Assembly: GCA_018069465.1 (NCBI GenBank)
Contig: JAGPUW010000024.1
Coordinates: forward strand, 1 to 62,732
DNA length: 62,732 nt
Origin: Gammaproteobacteria bacterium
Lineage (GTDB): Bacteria; Pseudomonadota; Gammaproteobacteria; Pseudomonadales; Porticoccaceae
Direction: 5' to 3'
This document shows, in pieces, positions 36,712 through 45,841 of this stretch. Below the pieces are notes generated by a model that made no database searches, was not told where the DNA came from, and worked only from the letters and a program-made list of their open reading frames with translations. Numbering within the stretch: the stretch's first letter is position 1; each line of letters starts with the position of its first letter. Made by a program: the position numbers and the translations under genes.

Positions 36712-37084
36712 CAGGAATAAAATACACTCTAATTATTTAAGGTCTACCATCCTTGACACTCAAGTATTTTTTTCTACAACAGGTATTACATTTTGAACGA
36801 CTTCCTATTATTCAAAACTAACGACAGGCGTTTAATTTATTAATCATGTAATAATCAAGAGCCTAACGACCCTGTCAAACAAACTCCAGCTTGCAGCAAT
36901 TCAATTTTGAAGCTCATCACAATACAACTAGAACAATCGCACGACCACACAGTAATGGGCCACAAGATACAGAAGCTTATAGCTCTTCAAACACCTGCTT
37001 CACTCGCCTTCTGTATTTAGCCCTGCTACAAAAAAACCCGCTAAAAGCGGGTTTTTTTGTAGCATTAGCTATTCTAGCTATACT
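36712..37084. other. Promoter region of the exopolysaccharide operon and terminator zone
   Basis: About 370 A/T-rich bases without a convincing gene. A possible leftward promoter is TTGAGT (36763-36758 on the minus strand) and TAAATA (36739-36734), with an 18-base spacer and the start codon 22 bases further on. The right part holds a perfect terminator hairpin. I saw no c-di-GMP riboswitch-like sequence. Confidence 0.4.
37025..37063. terminator. Perfect 18-bp bidirectional intrinsic terminator
   Basis: GCTACAAAAAAACCCGCT (37025-37042) is the exact reverse complement of AGCGGGTTTTTTTGTAGC (37046-37063), with the loop AAA. Each strand shows a G/C stem followed by seven T. It lies 22 bases beyond the end of the leftward aldehyde dehydrogenase gene and insulates the exopolysaccharide operon from it. 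Confidence 0.9.
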
Positions 37085-38533
37085 TTATTTTTTAGGCTTT
37101 GGCTTACGCGGGATATAACCGATCATCGCTTTAGTCTCGAGGTAATCCTCTAAACCCCATGCACCATGTTCGCGGCCGTTGCCCGACTGACGATAACCAC
37201 CGAAGGGAGCACCCTGGTCAAAGCGAGCACCGTTTAACTCAACGTGGCCGGCGCGCATTTGACGACCGACTTTACGGGCGCGCTCAATATCGCTCGACTG
37301 AATATAGCTCGACAAACCATAGGGGTTGTCATTGGCAATGGCAATGGCCTCTTCTTCAGTGTCGTAGGGGATCATGCACAGAACAGGGCCGAAGGCTTCT
37401 TCCTGAGCACTGAGCATGTCGTTAGTCACATTAGTGAAAACCGTGGGCTTAATGTAGTAACCCGTCTCGCAGCCTTCAGGCTTATCAGTGCCACCGGCTA
37501 AGAGGGTTACGCCTTCATCAAGACCGCGTTGAATAAACGTCAACACACGTTCGTATTGTGCTTTATTCGCCAGCGGGCCCATGTAAGTGTCGTCTTCCAG
37601 GGGGTTGCCGACCTTAATGGTTTCGATGGCCTTGAGGGCAATCTCTTCAATCTCAGCCTGATCTTTACGGGGAATCAGCATGCGCATGGGGCCGTTACAG
37701 GCCTGACCAGTGTTGAACATGGACAAGCGAACACCACCTTTAACCGCGCGAGCATAGTCGGCATCGTCAAGAATAATATTCGCAGACTTGCCACCCAACT
37801 CCTGACAAACACGCTTAATGGTTGGCGCAGCAGCGACGGCAACGGCAGCACCGGCACGGGTTGAGCCAGTAATAGAAACGACATCAACTTCGGGATGACT
37901 GGCCAATGCTTCACCAACCACGGGGCCAGCGCCGACAACCAGGTTAAAGACACCCGCTGGGAAGCCCGCTTCATCAATAATTTCAGCGAGAATGAAGGCA
38001 TCCAGTGGTGCCAGTTCACTCGGCTTTAATACCACGGTGCAACCTGCCGCCAGTGCCGGGGCGAGCTTGCCGCCGATTTGGTTGAGGGGGAAGTTCCAGG
38101 GGGTAATTAAGCCGCAAACACCCGCTGCCTCGCGTACCACATGGGTACTACCGTGGTCGGTTTCAAATTCAAAGTTGCGCGCCAGTTCAGCCGCTTCTTT
38201 AAAGGTAAATACGGGGTTGCCAATTTGCGCACCCTTGCACAGCATGACGGGGATACCCATTTCAGAGGTAATGGCATCGGCCAAATCGTCAGTGCGCGCT
38301 TCTAAACCAGCAACGATTTTATCGAGATAAACCGCACGCTCTGCAGCCGGCGTTTGCGACCAGCTGTCAAAGGCTGCTCGTGCTGCTTGAACGGCCACGT
38401 CAATATCAGCCTCATTACCCAGGCTAACGTTAGCGACCACTTCTTCTGTCGCCGGATTAACAATTTCAGCAACACTTGAGCCAGCGGGTGTTTGCCATTG
38501 GCCGTTCACATACATTTTATCTCTAGTAATCAC
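37085..38533 (-). CDS. NAD(P)-dependent aldehyde dehydrogenase
   Basis: A 482-residue member of the ALDH superfamily. It has the Rossmann and catalytic segments ITPWNFPLNQIGGKLAPALA, SITGSTRAGAAVAVAA, the general base glutamate in CQELGGKSANI and the catalytic cysteine in FNTGQACNGPMRML. C-terminal EEAFGPVLCMIPYD and GGYRQSGNGREHGAWGLEDY are standard. It would oxidise an aldehyde to the acid with NAD or NADP; the substrate is not predictable, though such single ALDHs often serve betaine, aromatic or terpenoid aldehydes. It is a single-gene unit ending at a strong terminator, and its promoter must lie in the 285 bases shared with dusA. Confidence 0.9.
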   Translation of the reverse strand: MITRDKMYVNGQWQTPAGSSVAEIVNPATEEVVANVSLGNEADIDVAVQAARAAFDSWSQTPAAERAVYLDKIVAGLEARTDDLADAITSEMGIPVMLCKGAQIGNPVFTFKEAAELARNFEFETDHGSTHVVREAAGVCGLITPWNFPLNQIGGKLAPALAAGCTVVLKPSELAPLDAFILAEIIDEAGFPAGVFNLVVGAGPVVGEALASHPEVDVVSITGSTRAGAAVAVAAAPTIKRVCQELGGKSANIILDDADYARAVKGGVRLSMFNTGQACNGPMRMLIPRKDQAEIEEIALKAIETIKVGNPLEDDTYMGPLANKAQYERVLTFIQRGLDEGVTLLAGGTDKPEGCETGYYIKPTVFTNVTNDMLSAQEEAFGPVLCMIPYDTEEEAIAIANDNPYGLSSYIQSSDIERARKVGRQMRAGHVELNGARFDQGAPFGGYRQSGNGREHGAWGLEDYLETKAMIGYIPRKPKPKK

Positions 38534-38818
38534 CGGATAAGCCTCCTAAGCCTTCAATTATTTCTACGGTTTTAAGTTCTAATGTAAAGCTACTTGTTTC
38601 AAGTTATCCGCAACTCGCAGCAGTACCTTTGTCAGGAAATCTTTAGCGCGGCAATATACCATGAGATGTCACTCGACGTTAGCCGCTATTGCAGGATTCA
38701 TGCGCTACTAGCGCCCTTGCCTTGAGCAAAAGAATCCCTCCGCTAACCACTCGATCCAGCAGTGCTAGACAGGGTAAAATGCCGTCCCAGCACAAAGCTC
38801 AGGGAAGCCACCAACAAG

Positions 38819-39874
38819 ATGACTGCAAGCACGCCTAACACCACGTCGAGTAAGAATGTTGTAGCCCCACTGCAGCGGCGCATATGCGTGGCCCCCATGC
38901 TGGACTGGACTGACCGATATTGCCGCTATTTTCTGCGACTTATCAGCCAGCACAGCGTGCTCTATACCGAAATGATCACCACCGGGGCCATATTGCACGG
39001 CGATACCAACCATCACCTTGCCTTCGATAAAGCCGAGCATCCCCTAGCCCTACAATTGGGCGGCAGCGACCCCGCAGCTCTGGCCGCCTGTGCCAAGATC
39101 GCCGCACAATACGGCTACGATGAAATCAACCTCAACTGTGGCTGTCCCAGCGACCGTGTGCAAAAGGGGCGCTTCGGTGCCTGTTTAATGAAAGAGCCCG
39201 AGCTGGTAGCCCAGTGTATTACCGCCATGAAAGATGCTGTCGATATGCCGGTGACCCTCAAACATCGCATCGGCGTCGATAATCAAACGAGCCATGCGCA
39301 GCTGGAGAACTTTGTGGGCATGGCCAAAGATGCCGGCTGCGATGCTTTCATCGTCCACGCACGCAACGCCCTGCTACAAGGCCTGAGCCCCAAAGATAAT
39401 CGCACCATACCGCCACTCATTTATAAGTCGGTTTACCGACTAAAACACAGCTTTCCCGATAGTGAATTTATCATTAATGGCGGTATTGACAGCATTGAGC
39501 AAATAAAGAGCCACCTTGAGCAAGTCGACGGCGTGATGCTGGGTCGCGAGGCCTACCACAACCCCTACTTGCTCGCGCAAATGGATGGCCTCTTTTATGG
39601 GTGCAGCGAAGCAGTCCCAACACGCCTGGACGTTCTGCAAAGATTCCTGCCATTTGCCGAACGGGCGCTGGCTAATGGCGCCCGCCTGCACCACCTCACT
39701 CGACATATACTGGGTTTATTTCACGGCCAGCCCGGCGCCAGAAAATTTCGCCGCCTGCTGAGTGAAAAAGCTCACAGGGACGACGCAGGTATTGAAGTAC
39801 TACTTGAAGCCCTCGCCCTGATGAGTGACTATTGCAGCGCTTCATCTACTGGGCAAGATAAGTGCCCCTTGTAA
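38819..39874 (+). CDS. dusA: tRNA-dihydrouridine(20/20a) synthase DusA
   Basis: A 351-residue FMN-dependent flavoprotein that reduces U20/U20a in tRNA D-loops. The TIM-barrel core has the family's CVAPMLDWTDRYCRYFLR, TEMITTGAILHG, the catalytic cysteine in NCGCPSDRVQKGRFGACL and the FMN-binding GGIDSIEQIKSHL. The long DusA C-terminal helical domain with HLTRHILGLFHGQPGARKFR is present. I choose the ATG at 38819 because the family starts shortly before this point; the frame opens at a GTG at 38762. The Shine-Dalgarno sequence is weak at both. The gene is followed by transaldolase 24 bases later, perhaps in one transcript. Confidence 0.93.
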   Translation: MTASTPNTTSSKNVVAPLQRRICVAPMLDWTDRYCRYFLRLISQHSVLYTEMITTGAILHGDTNHHLAFDKAEHPLALQLGGSDPAALAACAKIAAQYGYDEINLNCGCPSDRVQKGRFGACLMKEPELVAQCITAMKDAVDMPVTLKHRIGVDNQTSHAQLENFVGMAKDAGCDAFIVHARNALLQGLSPKDNRTIPPLIYKSVYRLKHSFPDSEFIINGGIDSIEQIKSHLEQVDGVMLGREAYHNPYLLAQMDGLFYGCSEAVPTRLDVLQRFLPFAERALANGARLHHLTRHILGLFHGQPGARKFRRLLSEKAHRDDAGIEVLLEALALMSDYCSASSTGQDKCPL

Positions 39875-39915
39875 AAAACTAATACCCAGGTCAAGGGATG
39901 ACATCGCGAGGACCC

Positions 39916-40878
39916 ATGAGTACAAAACTACAACAGCTTAAAACCATGACATCAGTGGTCGCCGATACGGGCGATATTAATGCGATTGCCACTTACCAGC
40001 CAGAGGATGCCACAACCAACCCCTCGCTGATTCTTAAAGCGGCACAAATGCCCGAGTATCAACAACTGCTGCAAGAAACCTGCGCACAGGTCAGCCCAAA
40101 CAGTGATGACCCCATCGCCGATGCCTGCGACCGAGTGGCCGTTGGCTTTGGCTGCGAAATTCTTAAATTAATTCCCGGCGTGGTTTCCACCGAAGTGGAT
40201 GCCCGCCTTTCCTTTGACAGCGAAGCCAGCATCGCACGAGCCCACAAATTGATCGACCTCTACCAGCAACAGGGTATTGCCAAAGAGCGCGTGTTGATCA
40301 AAATCGCCGCCACCTGGGAGGGGATTCAAGCCGCAAAGGCCCTGCAAAAAGCGGGTATTCGCTGTAATTTAACCCTGCTGTTTAACCTCGCTCAGGCCGC
40401 AGCTGCCGCAGATGCTGGCGCTCATTTAATATCACCCTTTGTCGGGCGCATCCACGACTGGTACAAGCAACGTAGCGAAAATGCAATGCCCTGCGCCGAG
40501 CTCGACCCCGGTGTCATTTCTGTTAGCAGCATCTACGACTACTATAAATCCCACGGCTACAAAACCATTATTATGGGTGCCAGTTTTCGCAACACCGGGC
40601 AAATTGAAGCCCTGGCGGGTTGCGACAAACTGACCATTAGCCCCGGACTGCTAGCCAACCTTGAAGCGGATACTGGCGACTTACAACGTCAGCTTGGCGC
40701 CAATAATTTAGCGAATAAGACGGCAAAACTAAACTACGCTGCCAGTAACTTTCGCCTCGACATCAATAACGATGCGATGGCCAGTGAAAAACTTGCCGAG
40801 GGCATACGCCTGTTTATCCGCGACCAGTTGGCGCTGGAACAGATGCTCACCCCTATAATGAAAGGGCAAGCCGCATGA
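39916..40878 (+). CDS. tal: Transaldolase
   Basis: A 320-residue class I transaldolase of the non-oxidative pentose phosphate pathway, which transfers a dihydroxyacetone unit between sugar phosphates. The signature [24 protein letters not shown] (split here) starts the protein, the Schiff-base lysine is in [16 protein letters not shown], and [12 protein letters not shown] and [16 protein letters not shown] are family motifs. The ATG at 39916 is chosen because GAGG sits just upstream; an in-frame ATG at 39898 has poor spacing. The stop overlaps the ATG of the following TerB-like gene. Length is normal for TalA/TalB. Confidence 0.95.
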   Translation: MSTKLQQLKTMTSVVADTGDINAIATYQPEDATTNPSLILKAAQMPEYQQLLQETCAQVSPNSDDPIADACDRVAVGFGCEILKLIPGVVSTEVDARLSFDSEASIARAHKLIDLYQQQGIAKERVLIKIAATWEGIQAAKALQKAGIRCNLTLLFNLAQAAAAADAGAHLISPFVGRIHDWYKQRSENAMPCAELDPGVISVSSIYDYYKSHGYKTIIMGASFRNTGQIEALAGCDKLTISPGLLANLEADTGDLQRQLGANNLANKTAKLNYAASNFRLDINNDAMASEKLAEGIRLFIRDQLALEQMLTPIMKGQAA

Positions 40879-41366
40879 TCAGTAAGATAAAAACTTTTTT
40901 TCAGGACAATATCTTAAACCCATCAATAGAAGGGAAAACAGAAACCCCACTGAAAAACATTCAAAAAGCCAGCGCAGCGCTGTTGATTGAAACCATGCTA
41001 AGCGATAACTTGATCGACGCGAAGGAACAGCAGGCCGTGAAATCCTTGCTCGTCCGCAGCTTCGACCTTAGCAGCGATGAATGCGATGAACTCTTTAGTC
41101 TGGCCAAGAGTGAGGTCGCAGACTCTACCTCGCTCTATGAATTTACCGGGCAGGTCAATCTGCACTTTTCCGCCGACGATAAGTTCGAGTTAATCAAACA
41201 AATGTGGCATGTCGCGCTCATTGACAATGTTCTGGATAAGTACGAAGAAAGCCTGATTCGCCAGGTGGCCGATTTAATTTACTTGCCTCACAGCCAATTT
41301 ATCAAGGCCAAGAGTCTGGTAAAAAATGAATTAGATCTACTTGAGAAACCTCTAATCAACTCGTGA
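40875..41366 (+). CDS. TerB-family (tellurite-resistance-like) small protein
   Basis: A 163-residue all-helical protein of the TerB/DjlA-N type. The core runs about residues 30-150 with [20 protein letters not shown] and [20 protein letters not shown], where the acidic pairs ([14 protein letters not shown]) are the typical metal-binding positions. Members occur in tellurite-resistance and membrane-associated complexes, but most stand-alone copies have no known function. The ATG overlaps the transaldolase stop (ATGA), so translation is coupled, an unexpected pairing. No other ter genes are present. Its role here is unknown. Confidence 0.75.
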   Translation: MISKIKTFFQDNILNPSIEGKTETPLKNIQKASAALLIETMLSDNLIDAKEQQAVKSLLVRSFDLSSDECDELFSLAKSEVADSTSLYEFTGQVNLHFSADDKFELIKQMWHVALIDNVLDKYEESLIRQVADLIYLPHSQFIKAKSLVKNELDLLEKPLINS

Positions 41367-41546
41367 ACTCGCATCTTGCGCCCACAAAATACAGCTTCAT
41401 CGTTGCAAATCTTCGCAATAGCTAGCTATTACGTGCGGTTTGCGCCTTGAATCTACACATTGTGCACTGCATTCTGCTTCGTCCAGAGTTGACCAGAGGT
41501 TCCTTAGTTAAACAGCTCCAGCAAGACTTGCCAGCACACTAAAAAC

Positions 41547-42053
41547 TCAACTCTGCTTGCTAACCTCTTCTTCAAGGTAGCGAATCAAATCGACAAACTC
41601 CGGCTCACACTGGGGATTGACCTCCACTAACAGGCGGTGTGCCTCTAGCACACTGCGCCGAGCTTCGGCTTCATCACTTTTATCACAGAGTAATTCTTGC
41701 AGCTGCCCGGCTGTATCATCCCCCGTTGGGGCCTGGCGGATGATCGTAAACAGCTCATCCAGAGACATGGCTTCCAGGGTCTTTAAAATACCGGGGTTAT
41801 CGCAGAATAGTAGCGGCACAATGGCATAGTGACGCTGACATAATAATGCGAGCTTGGTCAGCAAGCCCAGAGTTGTGCTGTCGACACCGTCTGTTTCAAA
41901 CAGGTCAACCAACACACTTTTTACATTGCGGTTGCCAAATATGCTTTCCACGTAGTGATTAAGTGAGGCACACAGGGTGACTCTGACATCACCCCTCATT
42001 CTAATCAGGTAGTTGCCATTGGTCTCGCCAACAAAAATTTTACCTTTATCCAT
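41547..42053 (-). CDS. STAS-domain anti-sigma factor antagonist
   Basis: A 168-residue protein with a STAS fold in its first ~110 residues: NGNYLIRMRGDVRVTLCASL, then VKSVLVDLFETDGVDSTTLG. That second segment holds the serine (DSTTLG) that anti-sigma-type kinases phosphorylate in relatives. The helical C-terminal part is less conserved. Its ATG lies inside the end of the PP2C response regulator gene (8-base overlap), and the PP2C domain is the natural phosphatase for the STAS serine. The mlaA/response-regulator/STAS order matches a Pseudomonas locus I recall as PA2800-PA2797 (from memory). The partner kinase and sigma factor are not in the window. Confidence 0.85.
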   Translation of the reverse strand: MDKGKIFVGETNGNYLIRMRGDVRVTLCASLNHYVESIFGNRNVKSVLVDLFETDGVDSTTLGLLTKLALLCQRHYAIVPLLFCDNPGILKTLEAMSLDELFTIIRQAPTGDDTAGQLQELLCDKSDEAEARRSVLEAHRLLVEVNPQCEPEFVDLIRYLEEEVSKQS

Positions 42054-43260
42054 GCTGCCTAACTACCGTCATCACCGAGACATCATCCGGTGCCTTTTCA
42101 ATGTTATCGATACCCAACTCCCGACAGATGGCATCGTGCCCGCCCGCCGGGCCAACACGCTCACAGGCCGCTAATATCAACTGCTCTTTCTCTTCCATTG
42201 AGTCACCACTGACACAGTCTAATAGACCATCCGAGACGACGAGCAAGGTAAAATTCTCGGGGAGTTCCATTTCCGAAACTGACCAGCTGGCTTCTTCAAA
42301 CAAACCAACCGGTTTACCCTTACCCGGCAAAAATGCCACGCTATCTTCAGTAATCACTATCGGCAAAGGCAATTGTGCGCCCATGACATAGCGTAGTACA
42401 TGGCGCTCAGTATCGATAGAACCGGCAAAAATCGTCAGGTGTTTGTCGAGATCAAGAGCCATAATATGCCGGTTCACATGTTCTACCAGCCCTTCAGGCG
42501 CACTCAGCAGCGCTGCGGGTTCACCCTCATTGATATGCCGACGGATGATTTGGCGAATAATATAACTGAGCATGATAGTAACGAAGGCTGAAGAGGCACC
42601 ATGGCCCGAAACGTCGGCCACGTAAAAAAGTAAAAACCGATCGAAGGCGACGGAGTAACCGACAAAATCGCCACTGAGAAAAAGCGAGGGGACAATTTGG
42701 TGGGAGACCGTGTATTCACCCTGGGTGAGAGGGCCGTGGGGTAGTAAGTTGAGCTGTACCTGGCGGCCAGCCATTTGGTCCATGCGCAGGGTGTTCAGGC
42801 TATCTTGCAACTCTTTATTGGCCCGCTCCAGCTGGCCTCGATAGCCCATATTCTCCTGATAAAGATCTTTGAATTCTCCAGCTCGGGAAATCGCCCGAAA
42901 TAGCTCATCTCGATCAAAGGGTTCTATCAGGACGTCAATGGCGCCACGGCGAAAGCTTACGGCAATATCGTCAGGTGTCGGATCGGCGAAGATGACAATA
43001 ACGGCTAAACCCGAGTCCCGACAGCGCTGGGCAAAGTGCTCGTCAATTTCGCTCGCATGCTCATCTGACAAAACATCAAGCAACATCAATACCGGAAGGA
43101 AGTCCGGGATGGCGACAAGAGCCTCATCTCGACTTTCAACGCAATACACCTGCCAATCTCCCGACTGCAGATCCTCTTGCCACTGTTTCCTGCGCACAAT
43201 ATTTGAGGAAACAATTAGGGCGCGGCTATTTGGCACCTCGATACCTCTGTTACTGACCAC
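42046..43260 (-). CDS. Response regulator with PP2C/SpoIIE serine phosphatase output
   Basis: A 404-residue protein: a receiver domain (about 12-130) with phospho-acceptor D62 in VLMLLDVLSDEH, a short coiled-coil linker (RANKELQDSLNTLRMDQMAG), and a PP2C-type SpoIIE phosphatase (about 175-400) with metal-site residues in SLFLSGDFVGYSV, LFYVADVSGHGASSA and VVSDGLLD. Phosphorylation of D62 should switch the phosphatase that dephosphorylates the STAS protein encoded next, a partner-switch that releases a sigma factor or regulator. The ORF follows mlaA by 22 bases. No histidine kinase is adjacent. Confidence 0.9.
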   Translation of the reverse strand: MVSNRGIEVPNSRALIVSSNIVRRKQWQEDLQSGDWQVYCVESRDEALVAIPDFLPVLMLLDVLSDEHASEIDEHFAQRCRDSGLAVIVIFADPTPDDIAVSFRRGAIDVLIEPFDRDELFRAISRAGEFKDLYQENMGYRGQLERANKELQDSLNTLRMDQMAGRQVQLNLLPHGPLTQGEYTVSHQIVPSLFLSGDFVGYSVAFDRFLLFYVADVSGHGASSAFVTIMLSYIIRQIIRRHINEGEPAALLSAPEGLVEHVNRHIMALDLDKHLTIFAGSIDTERHVLRYVMGAQLPLPIVITEDSVAFLPGKGKPVGLFEEASWSVSEMELPENFTLLVVSDGLLDCVSGDSMEEKEQLILAACERVGPAGGHDAICRELGIDNIEKAPDDVSVMTVVRQHG

Positions 43261-43282
43261 CTGAGGCAGTCACTGAATACCA

Positions 43283-43993
43283 CTAATTATAGTCGTCATC
43301 GCCAAAGTCATCTTCAACTTCACCATCATTAACTAAAAACTGTCGGCGCTGCAAATAAACATCTCTAATAAAGGTGTATCTATCACCTTTAATCAATTTT
43401 TCGGCTTCCAGTAAATCGGCTCTACCGGAGACTACCTGAACGCCGTAAATTTGATTGCGGGTCGGCACGTGGTCTATCTCGCCAATGGGCTGGAAAACAC
43501 CATCAAGTAAAAGCCCCGGTGCATCTCTCAAAGTACTAGGCCCAAGAAAGGGTAAGACCACATAAGCACCCTCGCCAAGCCCCCAGACGCCAAAAGTCTG
43601 ACCAAAGTCTTCGCCATCCGATTTTAGGAGGCCCGCATGCCGTGCTACATCAAAAAAGCCGGCGAGGCCGATAGTTGAGTTAATCAACAGCCGGCCGCCA
43701 TCGTTACCGGCCTGCCCGACTTTGCCCTGCAATAGGTCATTGACGATGTTCAACACTTCACCAAGATTGGAGAACATCCGCGACACGCCGCGCTCAACAG
43801 GGTCGGGAGTGACAGCGCGATAGCCCTTAGCAACCGGCTTTAGCACCCAGCGATCGGCCTTATCGTTGAAAGAAAACATTGCACGGTTATAGCCCTCAAG
43901 GGGGTCTGTCGGGTCGGCACCCGCCACCACTATCCCCGGCAACAACAAAGCAAGCAACAACAAGCCTTTCAGCACACGCATTTCCCCCAACAT
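43283..43993 (-). CDS. mlaA: MlaA/VacJ-type outer-membrane phospholipid transport protein
   Basis: A 236-residue MlaA-family protein, the outer-membrane part of the retrograde phospholipid system that keeps lipid asymmetry. The family signature runs DPLEGYNRAMFSFNDKADRW, then AGFFDVARHAGLLKSDGEDF, GQTFGVWGLGEGAYVVLPFL and PSTLRDAPGLLLD. Its signal peptide (LLLLALLLPGIVVAGADPT) has no lipobox cysteine, unlike the E. coli lipoprotein, so the protein would be a soluble or peripherally held form. The ATG at 43981 is an alternative start. The acidic C-terminus (DGEVEDDFGDDDYN) is unusual. It is followed by the response regulator and STAS genes. Confidence 0.9.
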   Translation of the reverse strand: MLGEMRVLKGLLLLALLLPGIVVAGADPTDPLEGYNRAMFSFNDKADRWVLKPVAKGYRAVTPDPVERGVSRMFSNLGEVLNIVNDLLQGKVGQAGNDGGRLLINSTIGLAGFFDVARHAGLLKSDGEDFGQTFGVWGLGEGAYVVLPFLGPSTLRDAPGLLLDGVFQPIGEIDHVPTRNQIYGVQVVSGRADLLEAEKLIKGDRYTFIRDVYLQRRQFLVNDGEVEDDFGDDDYN

Positions 43994-44116
43994 TTACCGC
44001 ACCACCACCTGATTGAATATGTCTGTAAGTTTAAACTGTGGCACATTCTAGTCAAACTTGGTGCTGGATGATAGTTGCTAATAACTGCACCTTTCTCAGG
44101 TCAAAAGCAGGCATAA

Positions 44117-44142
44117 AAAAACCCCGCTAAAGCGAGGTTTTG
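44117..44142 (-). terminator. Intrinsic terminator of the hypothetical gene at 44225
   Basis: AAAACCTCGCT and AGCGGGGTTTT (minus strand) pair over 11 bp with one mismatch and are followed by a run of T. It lies about 85 bases past the stop of the leftward secreted-protein gene. Confidence 0.75.
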
Positions 44143-44224
44143 ACAGTTCAATCACGATGGGACATCACTCTGTGTGACCCTTACTCATGACTGTAGTAAT
44201 CGACACAAGCGCGTCTTGCTGCGT

Positions 44225-44713
44225 TCATTCGGCTAAATCGGCACAGGTAAACTCAAAGTGTAGATAATAGTCAGCGGCTACGGGCTGGCTCCACTGTCGA
44301 TCCAGCTCCCAGCCGCGTGGGCAATAGGTGGCCATTTGTTGATGCAGGGGGGCCAGGGCTTGCTGGGGAGCATTGAGTTTATAGGCAGCACGGATGATGA
44401 AGGTTGTGCCCGGCAAGTGGACCGGCTCTTCAACGATATGAGAGTTCGCTCCATCGCGCTGCTGATTTTCATAGGTTTTAAGCGGTAGGGCCTTGCGGGT
44501 CAGAAATTTTTGTCGGGATTGCTGATCGTAAATAATGACCGCCTCTTCATTACATTCAATAATGTTGTCGACAAAATTCATATCGTCAGCCGCATCAACA
44601 CTTTCCTCGCAACTGGGATTTGCTTTAGCACCATCCTTGGCCTCACTCGCTGCCAACAGGTTTATTGGATAGAAAACGCAAGTTAGCAGTGTAGTAATGA
44701 CAAAAACTCTCAT
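44225..44713 (-). CDS. Secreted protein of unknown function
   Basis: I do not recognise this 162-residue protein. It has a signal peptide (MRVFVITTLLTCVFYPINLL, cleavage near LAASEA) and a mature part with four cysteines in the pattern C34, C54, C130 and C156, which suggests two disulfide bonds. The sequence between is polar and ends LHFEFTCADLAE. It is a single-gene unit, bounded by terminators on both sides (44117-44142 and 44757-44792), between mlaA and the porin. A periplasmic or envelope role is likely from the signal alone; the family is unknown. Confidence 0.65.
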   Translation of the reverse strand: MRVFVITTLLTCVFYPINLLAASEAKDGAKANPSCEESVDAADDMNFVDNIIECNEEAVIIYDQQSRQKFLTRKALPLKTYENQQRDGANSHIVEEPVHLPGTTFIIRAAYKLNAPQQALAPLHQQMATYCPRGWELDRQWSQPVAADYYLHFEFTCADLAE

Positions 44714-44756
44714 GGGCTAAACACCTTTATCGACAAATTAAGTAATCATACAAAAT

Positions 44757-44792
44757 AAAACAGCCGGGAATTTTGCAATCCCCGGCTGTTAA
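44757..44792 (-). terminator. Intrinsic terminator of the porin gene
   Basis: AACAGCCGGG and CCCGGCTGTT (minus strand) make a strong stem with a ~12-base loop, followed by TTTATTTTG. It is about 40 bases past the porin stop codon. Confidence 0.85.
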
Positions 44793-44830
44793 ACACAACA
44801 CCCGAAAGTGCTACATATCAGCAGTCGAGC

Positions 44831-45841
44831 TTAGAACTTGTGCTCGAGACCAACACCAATCCAGTCTTCTTTATCACTCGCAGTACTTTCATCGAGCTGC
44901 GTGTAAAAAGCAAAGAGCTTGGTTTTCTTACCCAGCTTCTTATCGAGACCGAGGGACATCAAGTCGGCATCGTTGTCAGACTCATCATCATCTGACTCGG
45001 TGTACTGGGCCTTCAGCGTGTAGCCGTTACCTACTTTCCACTTGGCGCTCACATGCCAGCTATCCTCGTCCAGCTTAGCACCGGTGGCAGCACTATCGCC
45101 TTCTTCGGCATTTTGCCACAGCGCACCCAATGTCACGGGGCCGATGGGGAGTTGACCAACGACGCGAACGATGTTGACGTATTCTTTACCAAGGCCTTGA
45201 GTCGAGCTACCCGACTTAACATTTTCATCGAGAGCGACCGCGACATACATGCCGTCAGCTTCATATTGCGCCAGCGCTGAGTAGCTATCGAAGAAACCAT
45301 CTTTGTCATTGTCACTACGATCTTCACCGAAGATAGTCGCGATAGAAGCAGAAAAGCCGCTGAAGTTAGGTGTGGTGTAGTTGACGATGTTGGAGGCGCG
45401 AGTCTCGCCGGCCATCACATGCTTGATATCGCCTTCGAGATCGTTGAACAGATCAATTTTCTTCTGCGCCAGTTTAGTCGGGGTATCGTGCTTACCACCC
45501 CAGATAGTACCGAAGTCGCCTTTTAAACCGCCAATAATATTGCGCTGCTCAAAAGTATCGTTGCCTTTACTACTACCACTATCACCATCGTCCCAAAAAG
45601 ATTCGTACTCAGCCTTATAGATAACATAAAGCGTATCCGTCAATTTTGCCTTACCTTTAACACCAATGCGCGAGGCATTGCTGTTCAATTCCATTTGGTC
45701 ATCGGTGCCATTGTCATCGTTAACAACACTGATATTTACCTTACCGTAAACACTACCGTCGATTGGGCCGACTGCATAGGCAGAAACAGGAAGTGCCAGC
45801 GCCGATGCAACAGCTACGGCCAAAGTGGTTTTTCTCATCAT
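44831..45841 (-). CDS. General porin (Gram-negative 16-strand type)
   Basis: A 336-residue outer-membrane porin of the Porin_4 type. The signal peptide MMRKTTLAVAVASALALPVS is followed by SVYGKVNISVVNDDNGT, alternating beta strands with SRIGVKGKAKLTDTLYVIYK and RNIIGGLKGDFGTIWGGKHD, and the obligatory terminal phenylalanine (VGLEHKF). Acidic loops (SDNDKDGFF, ESDDDESDNDAD) suggest a preference for cations, but selectivity is not proved. It forms trimeric channels for small solutes. Immediately downstream is a terminator. The bufferin operon ends 128 bases upstream of its start, so the two units are separate. Confidence 0.9.
   Translation of the reverse strand: MMRKTTLAVAVASALALPVSAYAVGPIDGSVYGKVNISVVNDDNGTDDQMELNSNASRIGVKGKAKLTDTLYVIYKAEYESFWDDGDSGSSKGNDTFEQRNIIGGLKGDFGTIWGGKHDTPTKLAQKKIDLFNDLEGDIKHVMAGETRASNIVNYTTPNFSGFSASIATIFGEDRSDNDKDGFFDSYSALAQYEADGMYVAVALDENVKSGSSTQGLGKEYVNIVRVVGQLPIGPVTLGALWQNAEEGDSAATGAKLDEDSWHVSAKWKVGNGYTLKAQYTESDDDESDNDADLMSLGLDKKLGKKTKLFAFYTQLDESTASDKEDWIGVGLEHKF

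Noticed and set aside
36712-37084. c-di-GMP riboswitch upstream of the exopolysaccharide operon
   Set aside because: No GEMM-like conserved blocks could be found in the leader; only an A/T-rich region and the terminator are visible.
44773-45078. Rightward 101-residue frame at the porin 3' end
   Set aside because: It crosses the porin terminator and is antisense to conserved porin strands.
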